Assembly (NCBI GenBank): GCA_943736015.1
Contig: OX031064.1
Location: 33,169,361-33,233,360, forward strand
DNA from: Tridacna crocea
Lineage: Eukaryota > Mollusca > Bivalvia > Cardiida > Cardiidae
Reading direction: 5' to 3'
DNA length: 64,000 nt
Part shown: positions 42,315 through 52,437 of the stretch, piece by piece
Position numbering within the stretch: the stretch's first letter is position 1
Layout: every line of letters starts with the position of its first letter
Translations under genes and position numbers: made by a program
The notes under the pieces: model-generated
Told to the model about the DNA's origin: nothing
Seen by the model: the letters and a program-made list of their open reading frames with translations, nothing else
The model's database searches: none

Positions 42315-42545
42315 TGCAGGATTACTCTGTAGAAAACCATCGCCCTAGCATGACGTGGACAGCTTCAGTAAACATTATGGGAATAGGAGAAAATGTTGCT
42401 TATCAGTATTTTCACTTTTCCCACAATATTTTCAATTCAGTCAGATAACTTTCGCTAATTTGAATCAACTTTTGAATCGTCGTCTGTCGACAAATTCAAT
42501 TCAGTAACAAACAAATATCGCCGTTTGATCAGAGTTTCATTTATT
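42315..42545 (+). mobile_element. Family A element, degraded
   Basis: Core GGAGAAAATGTTGCTTATCA with TTTTCCCACAATATTTTC; the arms are mostly unrecognisable. Confidence 0.5.
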
Positions 42546-42624
42546 GTCCGCAAATCGCCCTGGGTAATGAGGGCTATTCTTCAGTTACTTCCCATGATTC
42601 TTTTCAAGCACTAAATTGGTCTTG

Positions 42625-42905
42625 ATAAGGGGATTACTTGGTTTTTATCCCTAATTTTCTTGCACTAAACAGCTGTGTTATTCTGATAATATTTCAAGTA
42701 AATCTACTTAGATTGTTTTATGAATCGACCCATATCTAGTTTGCCATGATTAAGAACAGAATTTGGTATTGAATTACAGGGGGTTTCTATACGCATACAT
42801 CGTAAACCTATATATATTTATCGCAACATCCGAAAGAGAAACAAGGATAAAAACAAAAGAATTCAGGTGAACGGACCAATCTGTTAATTGGTTACATTTG
42901 TTCTA
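42625..42905 (+). repeat. Dispersed repeat shared with 33395-33665
   Basis: Same family in the opposite orientation. Both end in AAGGATAAAAACAAA(A/G)GAAT followed by a GGACCAAT motif. Confidence 0.65.
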
Positions 42906-43309
42906 TATTTGGCAAGGGAGACACGTTAATTTACGGAAATGGCACCAAATTACAATAAAAAGGGTTGAAAGAAATGAAGCACGTTAATTTCCAGTAAATT
43001 ATCTGTCAGTAATAGAATTTCCTGGCGTTGCTGGTGTCGATCTAACGAGGTCCGTCGGTATCAGCAGCTATCCTTACAGCGTATAACCATAACCACTGAA
43101 CTAAGGAGAGATCTCCCTAATGCATTGTTACATAATGTACTGAAATAAGGACTCGTGAAGCTATGCATGAAGGAGTGGTCTCCCGTAATAGTATATAACA
43201 CGATCATACCCAAAACATTAATTTTAGTATCATTGTAAATGTATATTTAGATATGTATTTTATTTTTACAAGATTTTTTTCATAGCTTTATTTTTATCTA
43301 CTTCAAAAT
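42906..43309. other. Intergenic, one possible tRNA-derived remnant
   Basis: On the - strand 43020-43110 has CCTTAGTTCAGTGGTTATGG, a weak A-box-like head. Otherwise nothing recognised. Confidence 0.3.
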
Positions 43310-43761
43310 TTGTACAAGTATTTGAAAGAAAACTATAGTTATAAAACATATTTAGATATTTTGCCATTTAGTCTTGGAACGTTAACATTTAAGTTAAGAA
43401 CTTCTCATTCACTTTGTATACAAACTGGTAGGTTCGGTATAATCAATTTTGGAAACGAACAGATTTGTCTCATATGTAACTCTGGATGGACGAATCCCAT
43501 TTCGTCTTGAAGTGTCCTTTTTATCATTCTTTGCAAAAAAAAAAACAACAAAAAACATTATATAAAAAGAATTTCTTTTTTAATAAAAATCCAAGTATCT
43601 TAAAACTATTGAAACTTCTTTGTTTGAACAACAAACGTGAAGTATTTAACTTTGCATTGTACGCAAAACAGGCATTTATAGAAAGAATGTATTATTTTCA
43701 TTTGATGAATAACTCACAAAATTCATTCTTAAGTACTTATGTATACAGTTTTAAATCATAG
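43310..43761 (+). pseudogene. Decayed non-LTR retrotransposon ORF, C-terminal piece
   Basis: Two overlapping frames (43310-43510 and 43486-43761) join by one frameshift near 43490. The first carries LRTSHSLCIQTGRFG and ICLIC, and the second DESHFVLKCPFY and later FALYAKQAFIERM. Together they give the R..H.L.I..GR ... C.LC ... DE.HF.L.CP.Y pattern with a C-x2-C ... H-x4-C zinc-binding arrangement, as found at the C-terminus of LINE-type polyproteins in invertebrates. No reverse transcriptase catalytic motif is present upstream, so it is a 5'-truncated, dead copy. Assignment is by motif memory only. Confidence 0.55.
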
Positions 43762-43905
43762 AAATTATTTAAGGTTTATTAAGTGAATCTTTTTGGCGGG
43801 TAGATTTTTTTTTATTTATTTCCATTATAATGTTAATGTATTATGACTATGTACATGTGTACATGTCTGAATAGATATGTCAATCCACGTATCTTCTATA
43901 TAGCC

Positions 43906-44913
43906 TCGAGTGCCCAAACTGCGCCACCCTAAGATTAATCTTGGAACAAAAATATCAGTAGAAAATATACGAAAAGAAAAATAAATGCAAAAGTCAAATG
44001 TGTTCTTTTTCCATCAATCTCCATCAAAATTCATGTGAACGATAATTTTAAACTTACAAAACTTGATCAAACTTAATACATGTCAAACAAACAACCGCCA
44101 TTTTGTGTGTGCTTAACTCCGCCACCTGGCGTAACATGACAAATTCTCACAAGTCTCGGAAAAATTAGGCCAAATTATTAATATTATTATTTTTTTTTAA
44201 CAAATTTAACGTCAACATTGAGTTGTTTCAAAATAAATAACTTTAGGGATTGTCAATGCTTTCATGTGTTCCACTAGTTCTAGTAGCGTTAATGAAGGTG
44301 ATTTACCAGTGGTTATTGTTTGAGGATGCACTTTTCTTGGTAACCTGTACCTGAGAGTGGCGCAAGGTACATCAAATATATAGTGGCCGTGTTAATTGTC
44401 GTGTTCTTCTCTAAAATTTCGTGTTAAGCTTTCTTAGGTGCAACATGAGAATATTGTTTATTTGTTCGACTGATCGTTCATGAGTTGGGCTTTAATTAAA
44501 ATGGAGGAAGCAAATATCAGTTGAGGACCGTGGAACCAAAACTTATCTATAAAGATTTGCTTGGCCTTATCAAAATTTTTTTTTGTCACATGATTTTCAT
44601 TCATAAAATGTAAACATTTGCAGATGAAATGTCTCAGACGTGTTTACAGTTGTATTTCGTGACTTTAGAGGAGATTTTTGACGAAAAAAAATTGCATTAC
44701 GAAAATACATAGGAAAACAGTGAGAGGACATAAAAATCAAAATAAATATCAGCTTACATCTCAATTTGGGGTGAAAACCATTGGAATGTATATACTATGA
44801 TGTAGTAAAAACTTTTCGAACTGTAAGTCTCGCGCACTCTGAAACATCGCGAGATTTTTATGAAAATAAGAAAGGTGGCGGAGTTAGGGCAGTGGCGCAG
44901 TTAGGGCACTCGA
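43906..44913. mobile_element. Family N: about 1 kb element with inverted GAGTGCCC ends
   Basis: The left end TCGAGTGCCCAAACTGCGCC and right end GGCGCAGTTAGGGCACTCGA are inverted. GCGCCAC-type motifs also recur inside (near 44115, 44355 and 44870). No coding frame and no evident target duplication. Confidence 0.5.
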
Positions 44914-44943
44914 CGATACTTACCTTGAAACCAATTAGTTTAG

Positions 44944-45166
44944 CCCTTTACCACACAACTAGATTTCATACCTGCTCCAAATTGAAAGCATTTGATGATA
45001 ACAGTTTCAGTCTGGCTCATATGAAATGATCTTTCTTTGATAGGGTAGAAAAACATTGTGGGAAATGGAGAAAATGCTGGTAACCAGCATTTTCTCCTTT
45101 TCCCAAAATGTTTTTAAAAGCCTTCTACTTCAGGGGCGTTAAAATTCGTCATTGTGTGGTAAAGGG
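44944..45166 (+). mobile_element. Family A hairpin element
   Basis: TTAGCCCTTTACCACACAAC to TGTGGTAAAGGGTTAA; core GAAAATGCTGGTAACCAGCA. Confidence 0.82.
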
Positions 45167-45399
45167 TTAACCATCACCTAGTGACGCACAATGTCCGGTA
45201 TACTATAGTGTAAAACAACAATATCATCAAGTGCCTGTAAAGAAAATAACTATATAATTGGTGTTGTTAGCGCTGTAAGGGTTTCATTGTTACTATTTTT
45301 AAACATTGTTGCGGGTTTCTGCTCGGTAATACGGGTACACCATAATATCTTGTGGATAACTTCATCCTTCATAGCATCCCTTATATTTGGCTTGCAACA

Positions 45400-45645
45400 C
45401 GGTAGAAAGGCGCAATCGGACATGTGCGTAAAGTGCCGTCTCGGATTAGCCTGTGCGGATTGCACAGGCTGATCCGAACGACACTTTACGACTCAATTAG
45501 ATTTTGACTTACAGTAGACTTTTGCGAAACAGAAAATCGCATCAGAACGGAAAGTGTCGTTTCGGATTAGCCTGCGTGGTCGGCCCAGGCTGATCCGAGA
45601 CGACACTTTATGCAAACGTCTGAATTCCCCTTTTCCTGTTTTGCA
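45400..45645. mobile_element. Family H hairpin element, copy 2
   Basis: GCGTAAAGTGCCGTCTCGGA, two hairpins, then GACACTTTATGCAAACGTC. Confidence 0.75.
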
Positions 45646-45649
45646 GGCC

Positions 45650-46220
45650 ATTTAAAAACAGTGTAGCTCGTCTTGTCTGCTGTTATCTTTAGAAACATAC
45701 TGATTTTCGTGACCTTAACAGAATGTTTCAGCCAATGAGATCTCAATTTTTTAGATTTATACTTAGAAATTAATTTTACATGTTGGATACTACGGCCGCT
45801 GGCAAGCTAGCTTCCGATTCGAACCCTCAACTATCTATCCACGTTCTGGGTATACATGAAGATTCGTTTGATTATTATTCAGACACTGACAATTTCAGCT
45901 CATACCAAGCTTTTAAACTGGTTTTCTGTCTAAGTTTAAAAAGCTTTGAACTTTGTTTTTAAAAGCTACAATTATATAGTAAAGGAACGCCATCATCGTG
46001 TGGTATACATTTTTTGCAATCATGTTCAATTGGTGTTTTAATCCGCATATCTGTTTGTCTGTCGGATTATCATACCCTTTACACCATATCTTGATAATCA
46101 TTGCACACTAGTCAACTCATCTTCAACGCCTGTCATTGTCATTTTAGTCTGTTCTTTAACTGCCAGTTATCGATGTTTTGTTTTGATCGCACTGGTATCT
46201 TCGTACATCATACTTCTTTG
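45650..46220. other. Intergenic, nothing recognised
   Basis: A 60-codon frame at 45780-45962 lacks splice sites or family motifs and is not supported. Confidence 0.35.
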
Positions 46221-46225
46221 TTTAA

Positions 46226-46446
46226 CTCATTTCCAGACGACAATATTTTAGGCTTGTCCAAATCGAAAGCATTTGCAGACGACAAAATAAAAGTGACTGA
46301 AAATTTGAAATTAGTTTTGCGAAGGGTAGAAAACATTGTCGGAAAAGGAGAAAATGCTGGTTACCAGCATTTTCTCCTTTTCCCACAATATTTTCTAAAG
46401 GCTTCTTTCTCAGGGGCGTCAAAAGTAGGGATTGTGTGGTTATGGG
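46226..46446 (+). mobile_element. Family A hairpin element
   Basis: TTAACTCATTTCCAGACGAC to TGTGGTTATGGGTTAA, consensus core. Confidence 0.84.
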
Positions 46447-46463
46447 TTAACAGTAGCTATAAT

Positions 46464-46686
46464 CTGGGTCCTTATTCACCAACCATTCTTAAGTACATTC
46501 TTTGTCTTATTCTTCAGCATTTCGTCAGTGTGAAAGTAAGAATTTTCGTCAGTGTGAAAGTAACAGAATTTCTGATTGGCTAAACTATTTGGTTAAGCCA
46601 ATCAGAAGTCTTGTTACTTGCACTGTCAGAAAATCTTGAGCAATAAGACAAAGAACGTCCTTAAGAATGGTTGCTGAATATGGACC
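46464..46686. mobile_element. Family K hairpin element, copy 2
   Basis: The ends GGGTCCTTATTCACCAACC and GGTTGCTGAATATGGACCC are inverted, with the same TTGGCTAAAC hairpin. A short internal direct repeat TTTCGTCAGTGTGAAAGTAA occurs twice near 46515-46550. Confidence 0.75.
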
Positions 46687-46689
46687 CAC

Positions 46690-47320
46690 ACGTCTTTGTT
46701 TATGATTCTAGCAGTTAATTTTTTCGTCGAGTTAGCTGATAGTTCACTTCAAATCATCTAACATTACTTAACATCCAACGTCACTTAACATTACTTAAAG
46801 TAGTTTTTCTGTGATTTTACAGGTAAAACTGCAACGGTTTGCCGTAGAAATATGTTCTTTACATTTGGTTTTAATTAGGTAGCTATAGTAACCTGCATTT
46901 AAATTGATGCAGCTAAAAACTAACTGCACCTACCGAAAACGCGCATGAAGGAAAATGACAACTCAATTTGAAACGATAGAAAAACGTTTGTCTTTTATAC
47001 TTCAAGGTGTTTCTGTTTGTCGTTCCGCTTGTGTGTTATGCCTATCTTCCTTTGAAACTTCACGTCTTCTCCTAAGTGATTCTTATCGTGATCCTCATAC
47101 GCAATATAAAATAAAGGTGCATAGTTTTGTTCTGAGAAATACGATATGGGCCGCATCTCTTTTTTTGTCCGTCTTCTCCCTATAATCTCTCACTGACAAA
47201 TCATCTTCAAGGTAGACAACTTATGGAGACTCTTGTTGAAAGACGAGGGAATGATCTCCCCTCGCAGATGACACAATTGTCCCGTTACTAAAATTCATAA
47301 CATCCATTCTAGTATTACGA
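46690..47320. other. Intergenic, nothing recognised
   Basis: No recognisable motif. A 76-codon frame at 46955 has no supporting feature. Confidence 0.35.
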
Positions 47321-47324
47321 GCCA

Positions 47325-48045
47325 TTTTTGTGGTATTTGTCGAAGACAGTACCAGTTTGAGTTCAAAATTGAATGTTGAAGACAATTTATCGTATTTTGA
47401 GCGGAAGGAAATAAACCCAATTCAACTCAATTTTTCTCAGACAAATGAGCTTTTCGGTAGCACTCAGATATGTAATTGGAAAATGTTAAAGTACACTGTG
47501 TGAGGCCATCGATCGTGGAAATATAATGTTTTTTTTTATTGAAAATAGCTTCACTCGCTCATAGCCTTTTTATAGGCGCAATGATAGTAAAAAGAAATAT
47601 ACATTTTTTTTCTACTGATTGCTTGGTCTTGGGCTTTTTTGTGCCAAAACCAGTTCGTCCTATGGTTTGTTCGTCCCATGATTGCACGCTATTCCATTTG
47701 ATATGGCACGAATATTTACAGATCGAAATAACTGATTATGAAGTTGGAAATTAAATGTTAACGACCAAAGATATTTCAAAATAGTAGTTTTCAGGTACAA
47801 CCATAATTCTATTCGATATATTCACATGGTTTCTCTCTCTATCCATCATGCATCCTACTGTCAAGTGACGTTATTCTTGACTTCGCCTAATGATCAAAGG
47901 GAAAACACCAATACACAAATATATGTAGGTTGACTTTCAAGCCAATTTTCGAGTAACGTTATTCATTTTCATTCAACTCATTAATTCCACACAATGGTTT
48001 CCTTAACAAATACCACTTCAGTGTTCTCAACGCTTTGATTCTGTC
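47325..48045 (+). repeat. Family I dispersed repeat, copy 4
   Basis: GTGGTATTTGTCGAAGACAG to AACAAATACCACTTCAGTG, with AAATAAACCCAATTCAACTC inside. Confidence 0.68.
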
Positions 48046-48303
48046 AGTGACTGGTACTGTCACAGACTATATCGTATTGCCAGATAATAATAATCATACT
48101 TTATTTGTTTTAGATTTAAAATTTGACCCCCTAACTTTCCACACTCTGTTTGTTTGGCCGAAACTTTTTGCTTTGGGTCAATTTTCTGCAAATGATCACA
48201 TTACCTCATGATCCAGTGTAGGTTGTTGTACAAAATCGAATTTAGAGATGTGCTGCCTTGATTGGTGTCATGTACCATAGAAATGCATTAAGCCCCCTTT
48301 TGG

Positions 48304-48609
48304 CCGGTGTGATGCAGAGAAATGACCCTCACCTACAAAATGACCCGGGTCATTATTCTACGTAGAGAAATGACCCCAGAAGTCTTTCCACTAAGTAGAG
48401 GAATGACCCGGGTCGTTATTCTACGTAGAGAAATGACCCCAGAAGTCATTTCATTATGAAGCGGAATGATCCAGGCCATTATTCAACGTAGAGAAATGAC
48501 CTCTGGGTCATTCTCTACGTAGAATAATGACCGGGGTTACCCTCTACGTAGTGAAATGACCCATGGGTTATTATGTAGGGGAAGCTCATTTGTCTGCATT
48601 ACACCGGCC
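48304..48609. mobile_element. Foldback element D2, short derivative
   Basis: The termini GGCCGGTGTGATGCAGAG and CTGCATTACACCGGCC match D1, and the inside consists only of AATGACCC/CTACGTAGA units. About 306 bp. Confidence 0.78.
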
Positions 48610-48627
48610 TATGGCTCACGTATTTAA

Positions 48628-48848
48628 CCCTTTACCCCATAAGGCATTTCAATGGTATCTCTAATTGACCCTGAATAACAGTAAGGATGAAGCCGTTTCT
48701 TATGTGTATATGATACCTTTTGATAGTGAAAAAAACATTGTGACAAAAGGTGAAATTGCTCGTCACGAGCAATTTCACCTTTTGCCACAATGTTTTCCAA
48801 TGGCTCCTACAAGTAATGCGTAGAAATGAGTATCTATTGAGTGAAGGG
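48628..48848 (-). mobile_element. Family B hairpin element, copy 3
   Basis: Left TTAACCCTTTACCCCATAAG and right GAGTGAAGGGTTAA. The hairpin core is GAAATTGCTCGTCACGAGC. Outer TTAAs are intact. Confidence 0.8.
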
Positions 48849-48904
48849 TTAAAGCTGAAAAGGTTACATGACTTAAATACATGTATCTTATGGTTTGCTA
48901 CACG

Positions 48905-49020
48905 CGAAAAAGAGGCATTCGGATATTTGCGTAAAGTGTCGTCTCCGATCAACCCGCGCAGCCAGTGCAGGCTAATCTGTGACGGAACTTTACGACTACA
49001 TTAGATATTGTGTTGCAGTA
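48905..49020. mobile_element. Family H half element
   Basis: GAGGCATTCGGATATTTGCG and GTGTCGTCTCCGATC with one degenerate hairpin. Confidence 0.6.
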
Positions 49021-49590
49021 GACTTGTATGTACTTCGCAAGCTGACATGGATCGATAGTTTTCGCAGCTGTATGAAGCCAAACAAGCCAAAACCTACAGA
49101 GCATACCTCAGATGTACATGTATATATTCTTGGTCACATAATCATTGGGTGCTACCAATTTTTAAAATATGGTTGTGTTATACTGTTAGATTTTTCATTA
49201 AAATCATTAACAAAAAGAAAAGTCACTAGTTTTGTTCTTATTTCAAATGCAAAACAGTAAATTAAAAAAATGAAATTTGACTATATCCTCTGATGGAGAT
49301 TTTAACTGATGCCTAGCAGAAGATGGAGCAGGCTCCCTTTTATCGGATTAAAATTATTGCAAGTGACATGATAAACAAAGTTAGCTGACGTTATAAGATG
49401 GACAAACAGATAGGCAAAAGTTATACAACGTTATATACAGTGTCCTCATTTTTCCCAACGAAACCAGCGTTGGGAAAAACATTGAAAAAAACAATCTCGT
49501 TAACAACATTATTTTTTTCTATCAGTGAAAAATCAAACTGTTGAGCCAGTTTTCGTTTGTCGTTTGCATTCGTGCTCAATATAAACAAGC
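49021..49590. other. Intergenic with one small hairpin
   Basis: TTTTTCCCAACG and CGTTGGGAAAAA form a 12-bp stem at 49449-49480. The rest is not recognised. Confidence 0.45.
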
Positions 49591-49599
49591 TTTGTCTGG

Positions 49600-49818
49600 A
49601 ATATCAGAATTTCGAGTTTTAACATCTGATAAGAAGAAAGCTTTTGAAAACATTGTGGGAAAAGAAGAAAATGCTGGTAACCAGCATTTTCTTCTTTTCC
49701 AACAATGTTTTCAAATCTTTCCAAGACAAGTTTAACAGTTTGATCCGAATTCAGCATGTCGTCTGCAAATGCTTTCAATTTCGATAAGCCCAGAATTTTG
49801 TCGTTTGGTATAAAAGAG
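49600..49818 (-). mobile_element. Family A hairpin element abutting GPCR stop
   Basis: On the - strand it starts AACTCTTTTATACCAAACGA 9 nt after the GPCR stop and proceeds left arm first, in the gene's direction. The core GAAAATGCTGGTAACCAGCA is perfect. The terminal TTAA is mutated. Confidence 0.8.
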
Positions 49819-49827
49819 TTCGGATTA

Positions 49828-51012
49828 TTACACTGACGACGTGTTTACGATGGGCTCTTCACTCGCGTATTTAGCCTTCTCATTCTGGTCAATTCCAAGA
49901 GTTTTGCAAACAGCTCCACGAATTTTATCCGATATAAGATAGAAAGGTACCTTGTAGCACACCGTAAAATGCGTCAAAACCACAGCTGCAAGCACAAAGT
50001 TATCGCTCAGAGTCATTTCATAGAAGTAGTAGGTCCAAATGACACTCCGTGCAATGTACGGGATCCATAGAGCATAGAAAATAGCTGCAATGATTGCATA
50101 AAGATGCGTAGACTTGACGTCACCTTTGGTCAAGTAGTATACCCTCTTTTGCACTCTCTTGTTTTCTGTCTTGCTGGTTTTCGTAAATGTATCTTTCTTC
50201 TTTTTGTCACTTTCTTCGTCAGTCGAAACATCATCCTCGTCGTGTCTATATGCACCATTATCTCTTATTTTCTCTTTCCTGAAAGTCTTATCTGGATCCT
50301 TGTCGCCATCACGTAGCCTCTGATACCGCTTCTTCAAACGTTCCGCATAGCTCTCACCCCGAGCCTCGGAGCATTTTTCCAATACGATCTGTTGGTTGTT
50401 TTCCAAGTTTCGCTTCAGGTAGAAAATTTTGGCCAAAACGAGGATGTATAAAAACAATGTCAAGGTCATTGGTATCCCAAAATGCATCGCGATACTGAAT
50501 TCCAAATGAGATACGGACTGTTCGTAGTCAACAGCACACTGATACTGATCCGTGAAATATTCCGGCTTTCCCCATCCCCATAACGGACAAGCTGCAATGG
50601 CGGCATCCAGAATCACCAAGGTTCCAATAAGCAGAAGGACGACAGTGTCGAAGACAATTTCGACGTGCTTGGAAGGCTTGTACACTTTGAGAAACCTTTC
50701 AAACATTAGTGTCAACATAATATGAGCATTCATCAGCGTGAAAAATCCTGTCACAAAAACTTGCAGTTTGCAAAGTTCATCCGGTAAATTCCACTTCCCG
50801 TCGATCGCTGAAATGGCTGCTAGGAGAGTCCAAAACACGGCTGCTACGAGATCCACAACAGCCAAGGTTACAAGGAGGATATGCACCGGTGCGGTTTCGG
50901 CTGTCCTCAGTCTTTTACGTTTGATGAATAGAAAAATGAAAAATCCTGAGAAAAAGACTGTTAACGAAACGATTATGCAGAGAACTGCTGTTACACTCAT
51001 GTTTCCCGCCAT
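49828..51012 (-). CDS. Rhodopsin-like (class A) orphan GPCR, single exon
   Basis: An uninterrupted frame of 394 residues with seven hydrophobic segments at about 7-30, 43-66, 84-107, 120-142, 171-199, 303-325 and 338-361. Class A landmarks: LAVVD in TM2 (D54), C81 before TM3 and C159 in the second extracellular loop for the disulfide, ERF (105-107) in place of DRY, and F..LWIP in TM6 (W316, P318). TM7 has VPFYL where NPxxY is expected, TM1 lacks the usual GN, and no lysine occupies the opsin retinal position. The third intracellular loop is long (about 200-300), highly charged and rich in K/D/S/T. NMS at residue 4 is an N-glycosylation sequon. The start has AAAATGG context. No introns are needed, so it may be a retrogene or one of the intronless receptors common in molluscs. 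Ligand unknown. A family-A element starts 9 nt past the stop. Confidence 0.92.
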   Translation of the reverse strand: MAGNMSVTAVLCIIVSLTVFFSGFFIFLFIKRKRLRTAETAPVHILLVTLAVVDLVAAVFWTLLAAISAIDGKWNLPDELCKLQVFVTGFFTLMNAHIMLTLMFERFLKVYKPSKHVEIVFDTVVLLLIGTLVILDAAIAACPLWGWGKPEYFTDQYQCAVDYEQSVSHLEFSIAMHFGIPMTLTLFLYILVLAKIFYLKRNLENNQQIVLEKCSEARGESYAERLKKRYQRLRDGDKDPDKTFRKEKIRDNGAYRHDEDDVSTDEESDKKKKDTFTKTSKTENKRVQKRVYYLTKGDVKSTHLYAIIAAIFYALWIPYIARSVIWTYYFYEMTLSDNFVLAAVVLTHFTVCYKVPFYLISDKIRGAVCKTLGIDQNEKAKYASEEPIVNTSSV

Positions 51013-51221
51013 TTTGAACCGGTGTCACGATTTCACAGGAAATCTGAAAATGAAACAATATAAAGATGATGATGGATTGCAAGGAAAAGAATTAACACAA
51101 TATTAAAGCATGACCTCTGAATTAACTCTGTTTCTATGGTTACATTGCGTGTGTTTGTGATAAGACTGACCTGAAGTGAAATGCGATCATTAACTTACAT
51201 GTATGTCCTAACTTACATGTT

Positions 51222-51296
51222 GTCGGTTTACTTCAAAAACCTCGTAACTACAGCTTGTTTCAAGCTGTAGTTACGAAGTTTTTGAAGTGAACCGAC
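51222..51296. mobile_element. Family F hairpin, copy 4
   Basis: GTCGGTTTACTTCAAAAACC and its complement, 210 bp upstream of the GPCR start codon. Confidence 0.83.
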
Positions 51297-51534
51297 GATG
51301 TCTGTTCTTCTAACATCTATGAAGATACTCTAGTCAAAACCTCGCAGGTATAGCCACCAATGGGTTTTGGGCTACCGAACAAAACGGCTTAGTTCAACAT
51401 TGACATTCCCAACAAAAACAAAAACAGGTGTGACAAAAACTGTTGTTTTTATCCTCACCCTCAGTGCGTTTTCTCGGGATTACATCATTCTTATGACGTA
51501 AATGTTGTGACAAATGGCGGAATATCTCTATGAT

Positions 51535-51605
51535 AGAGTAGGAACCATTGTGTGATATAAAGAAAGTGTTGGTTACTAGCATTTTCTTATTTTGCCGCAA
51601 TGATT
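51535..51605 (+). mobile_element. Family A hairpin fragment
   Basis: GTGTTGGTTACTAGCATTTTC with degenerate stem sides. Confidence 0.5.
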
Positions 51606-51656
51606 TCAGATACCCTCTTCCCGGTCGGAGAAAATAAAAGGTTGCCTGGATAAAAG

Positions 51657-51861
51657 CTCATTATCCAACGACAAAATTTTAGGTTTATCCAAATCGAAAG
51701 CATTTGCAGACGACAAAATAAAAGTAACTGAACATTTGAAATTTGTTCTGTAAAGGGTAGAAAACATTGTGGGAAAAGGAGAAAATGCTGGTTACCAGCA
51801 TTTTCTCATTTTCCCACGATGTTTTCTTCTTTCCCAAAAGAAGGGATTGTGTGGTAATGGA
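51657..51861 (+). mobile_element. Family A hairpin element
   Basis: CCAACGACAAAATTTTAGG to TGTGGTAATGGATTAA; consensus core; a short deletion lies in the right arm. Confidence 0.8.
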
Positions 51862-52074
51862 TTAAGAATTTCGAGACACAATTTTACACTGTTTAGGAAA
51901 AAAAAGTAGGCCAAGCAGTAGAAAAGGAGACTTATGAACGTCAAGTCTCTGGCCACTTTAGGGCGCAGATTCGATGCTCGGGGCTGGCCATCTAGCAAAA
52001 AAAAAAGAAAATCACATTCGGTCAGACTTTAAACCAAGGTCCCGAATGACGGTGCTATACACCGAGCACGTTAA

Positions 52075-52295
52075 CCCTTTACCCCATAATGCATTTCTAT
52101 GGTATCGCTAATTGACCCTAAATAACAGCGAGGATGAAGCCATTTCTTATGTGTATATGACAACTTTTGATAGCACAAAAAACATAGTGACAAAAGGTGA
52201 AATTGCTTGTCATGAGCAATTTCACCTTTTGCCCCAATGTTTTCCAAAAGCTCCTGCAAACAATGTGTAGAAATGAGTATCTATGGAGTAAAGGG
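52075..52295 (-). mobile_element. Family B hairpin element, copy 4, inserted in SINE S1
   Basis: TTAA 52071-52074 and 52296-52299 flank it. It interrupts an S1 SINE at the motif GAGCACGTTAA, which is uninterrupted in the S1 copy near 39850. Confidence 0.82.
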
Positions 52296-52369
52296 TTAAA
52301 ACGTTAAAAAACAGGTATTACTTGTGTTAGTTAGGATGGGTTGCGTCTTGTACTTTGTACTACTCACAA

Positions 52370-52437
52370 CCCCCCCGCCCCTCTCCCGCCGCCCCACCTC
52401 ACCGGATCCCAGCCCCCCCCCCCCCCCCCCCCCCCGC
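52370..52437. repeat. C-rich homopolymer tract
   Basis: C tracts, the longest about 27 bases at 52411-52436. Confidence 0.9.

Noticed and set aside
45780..45962. 60-codon frame with mixed composition
   Set aside because: No splice signals, domain or second exon nearby.
50738..51106. 122-codon + strand frame
   Set aside because: Antisense shadow of the GPCR.
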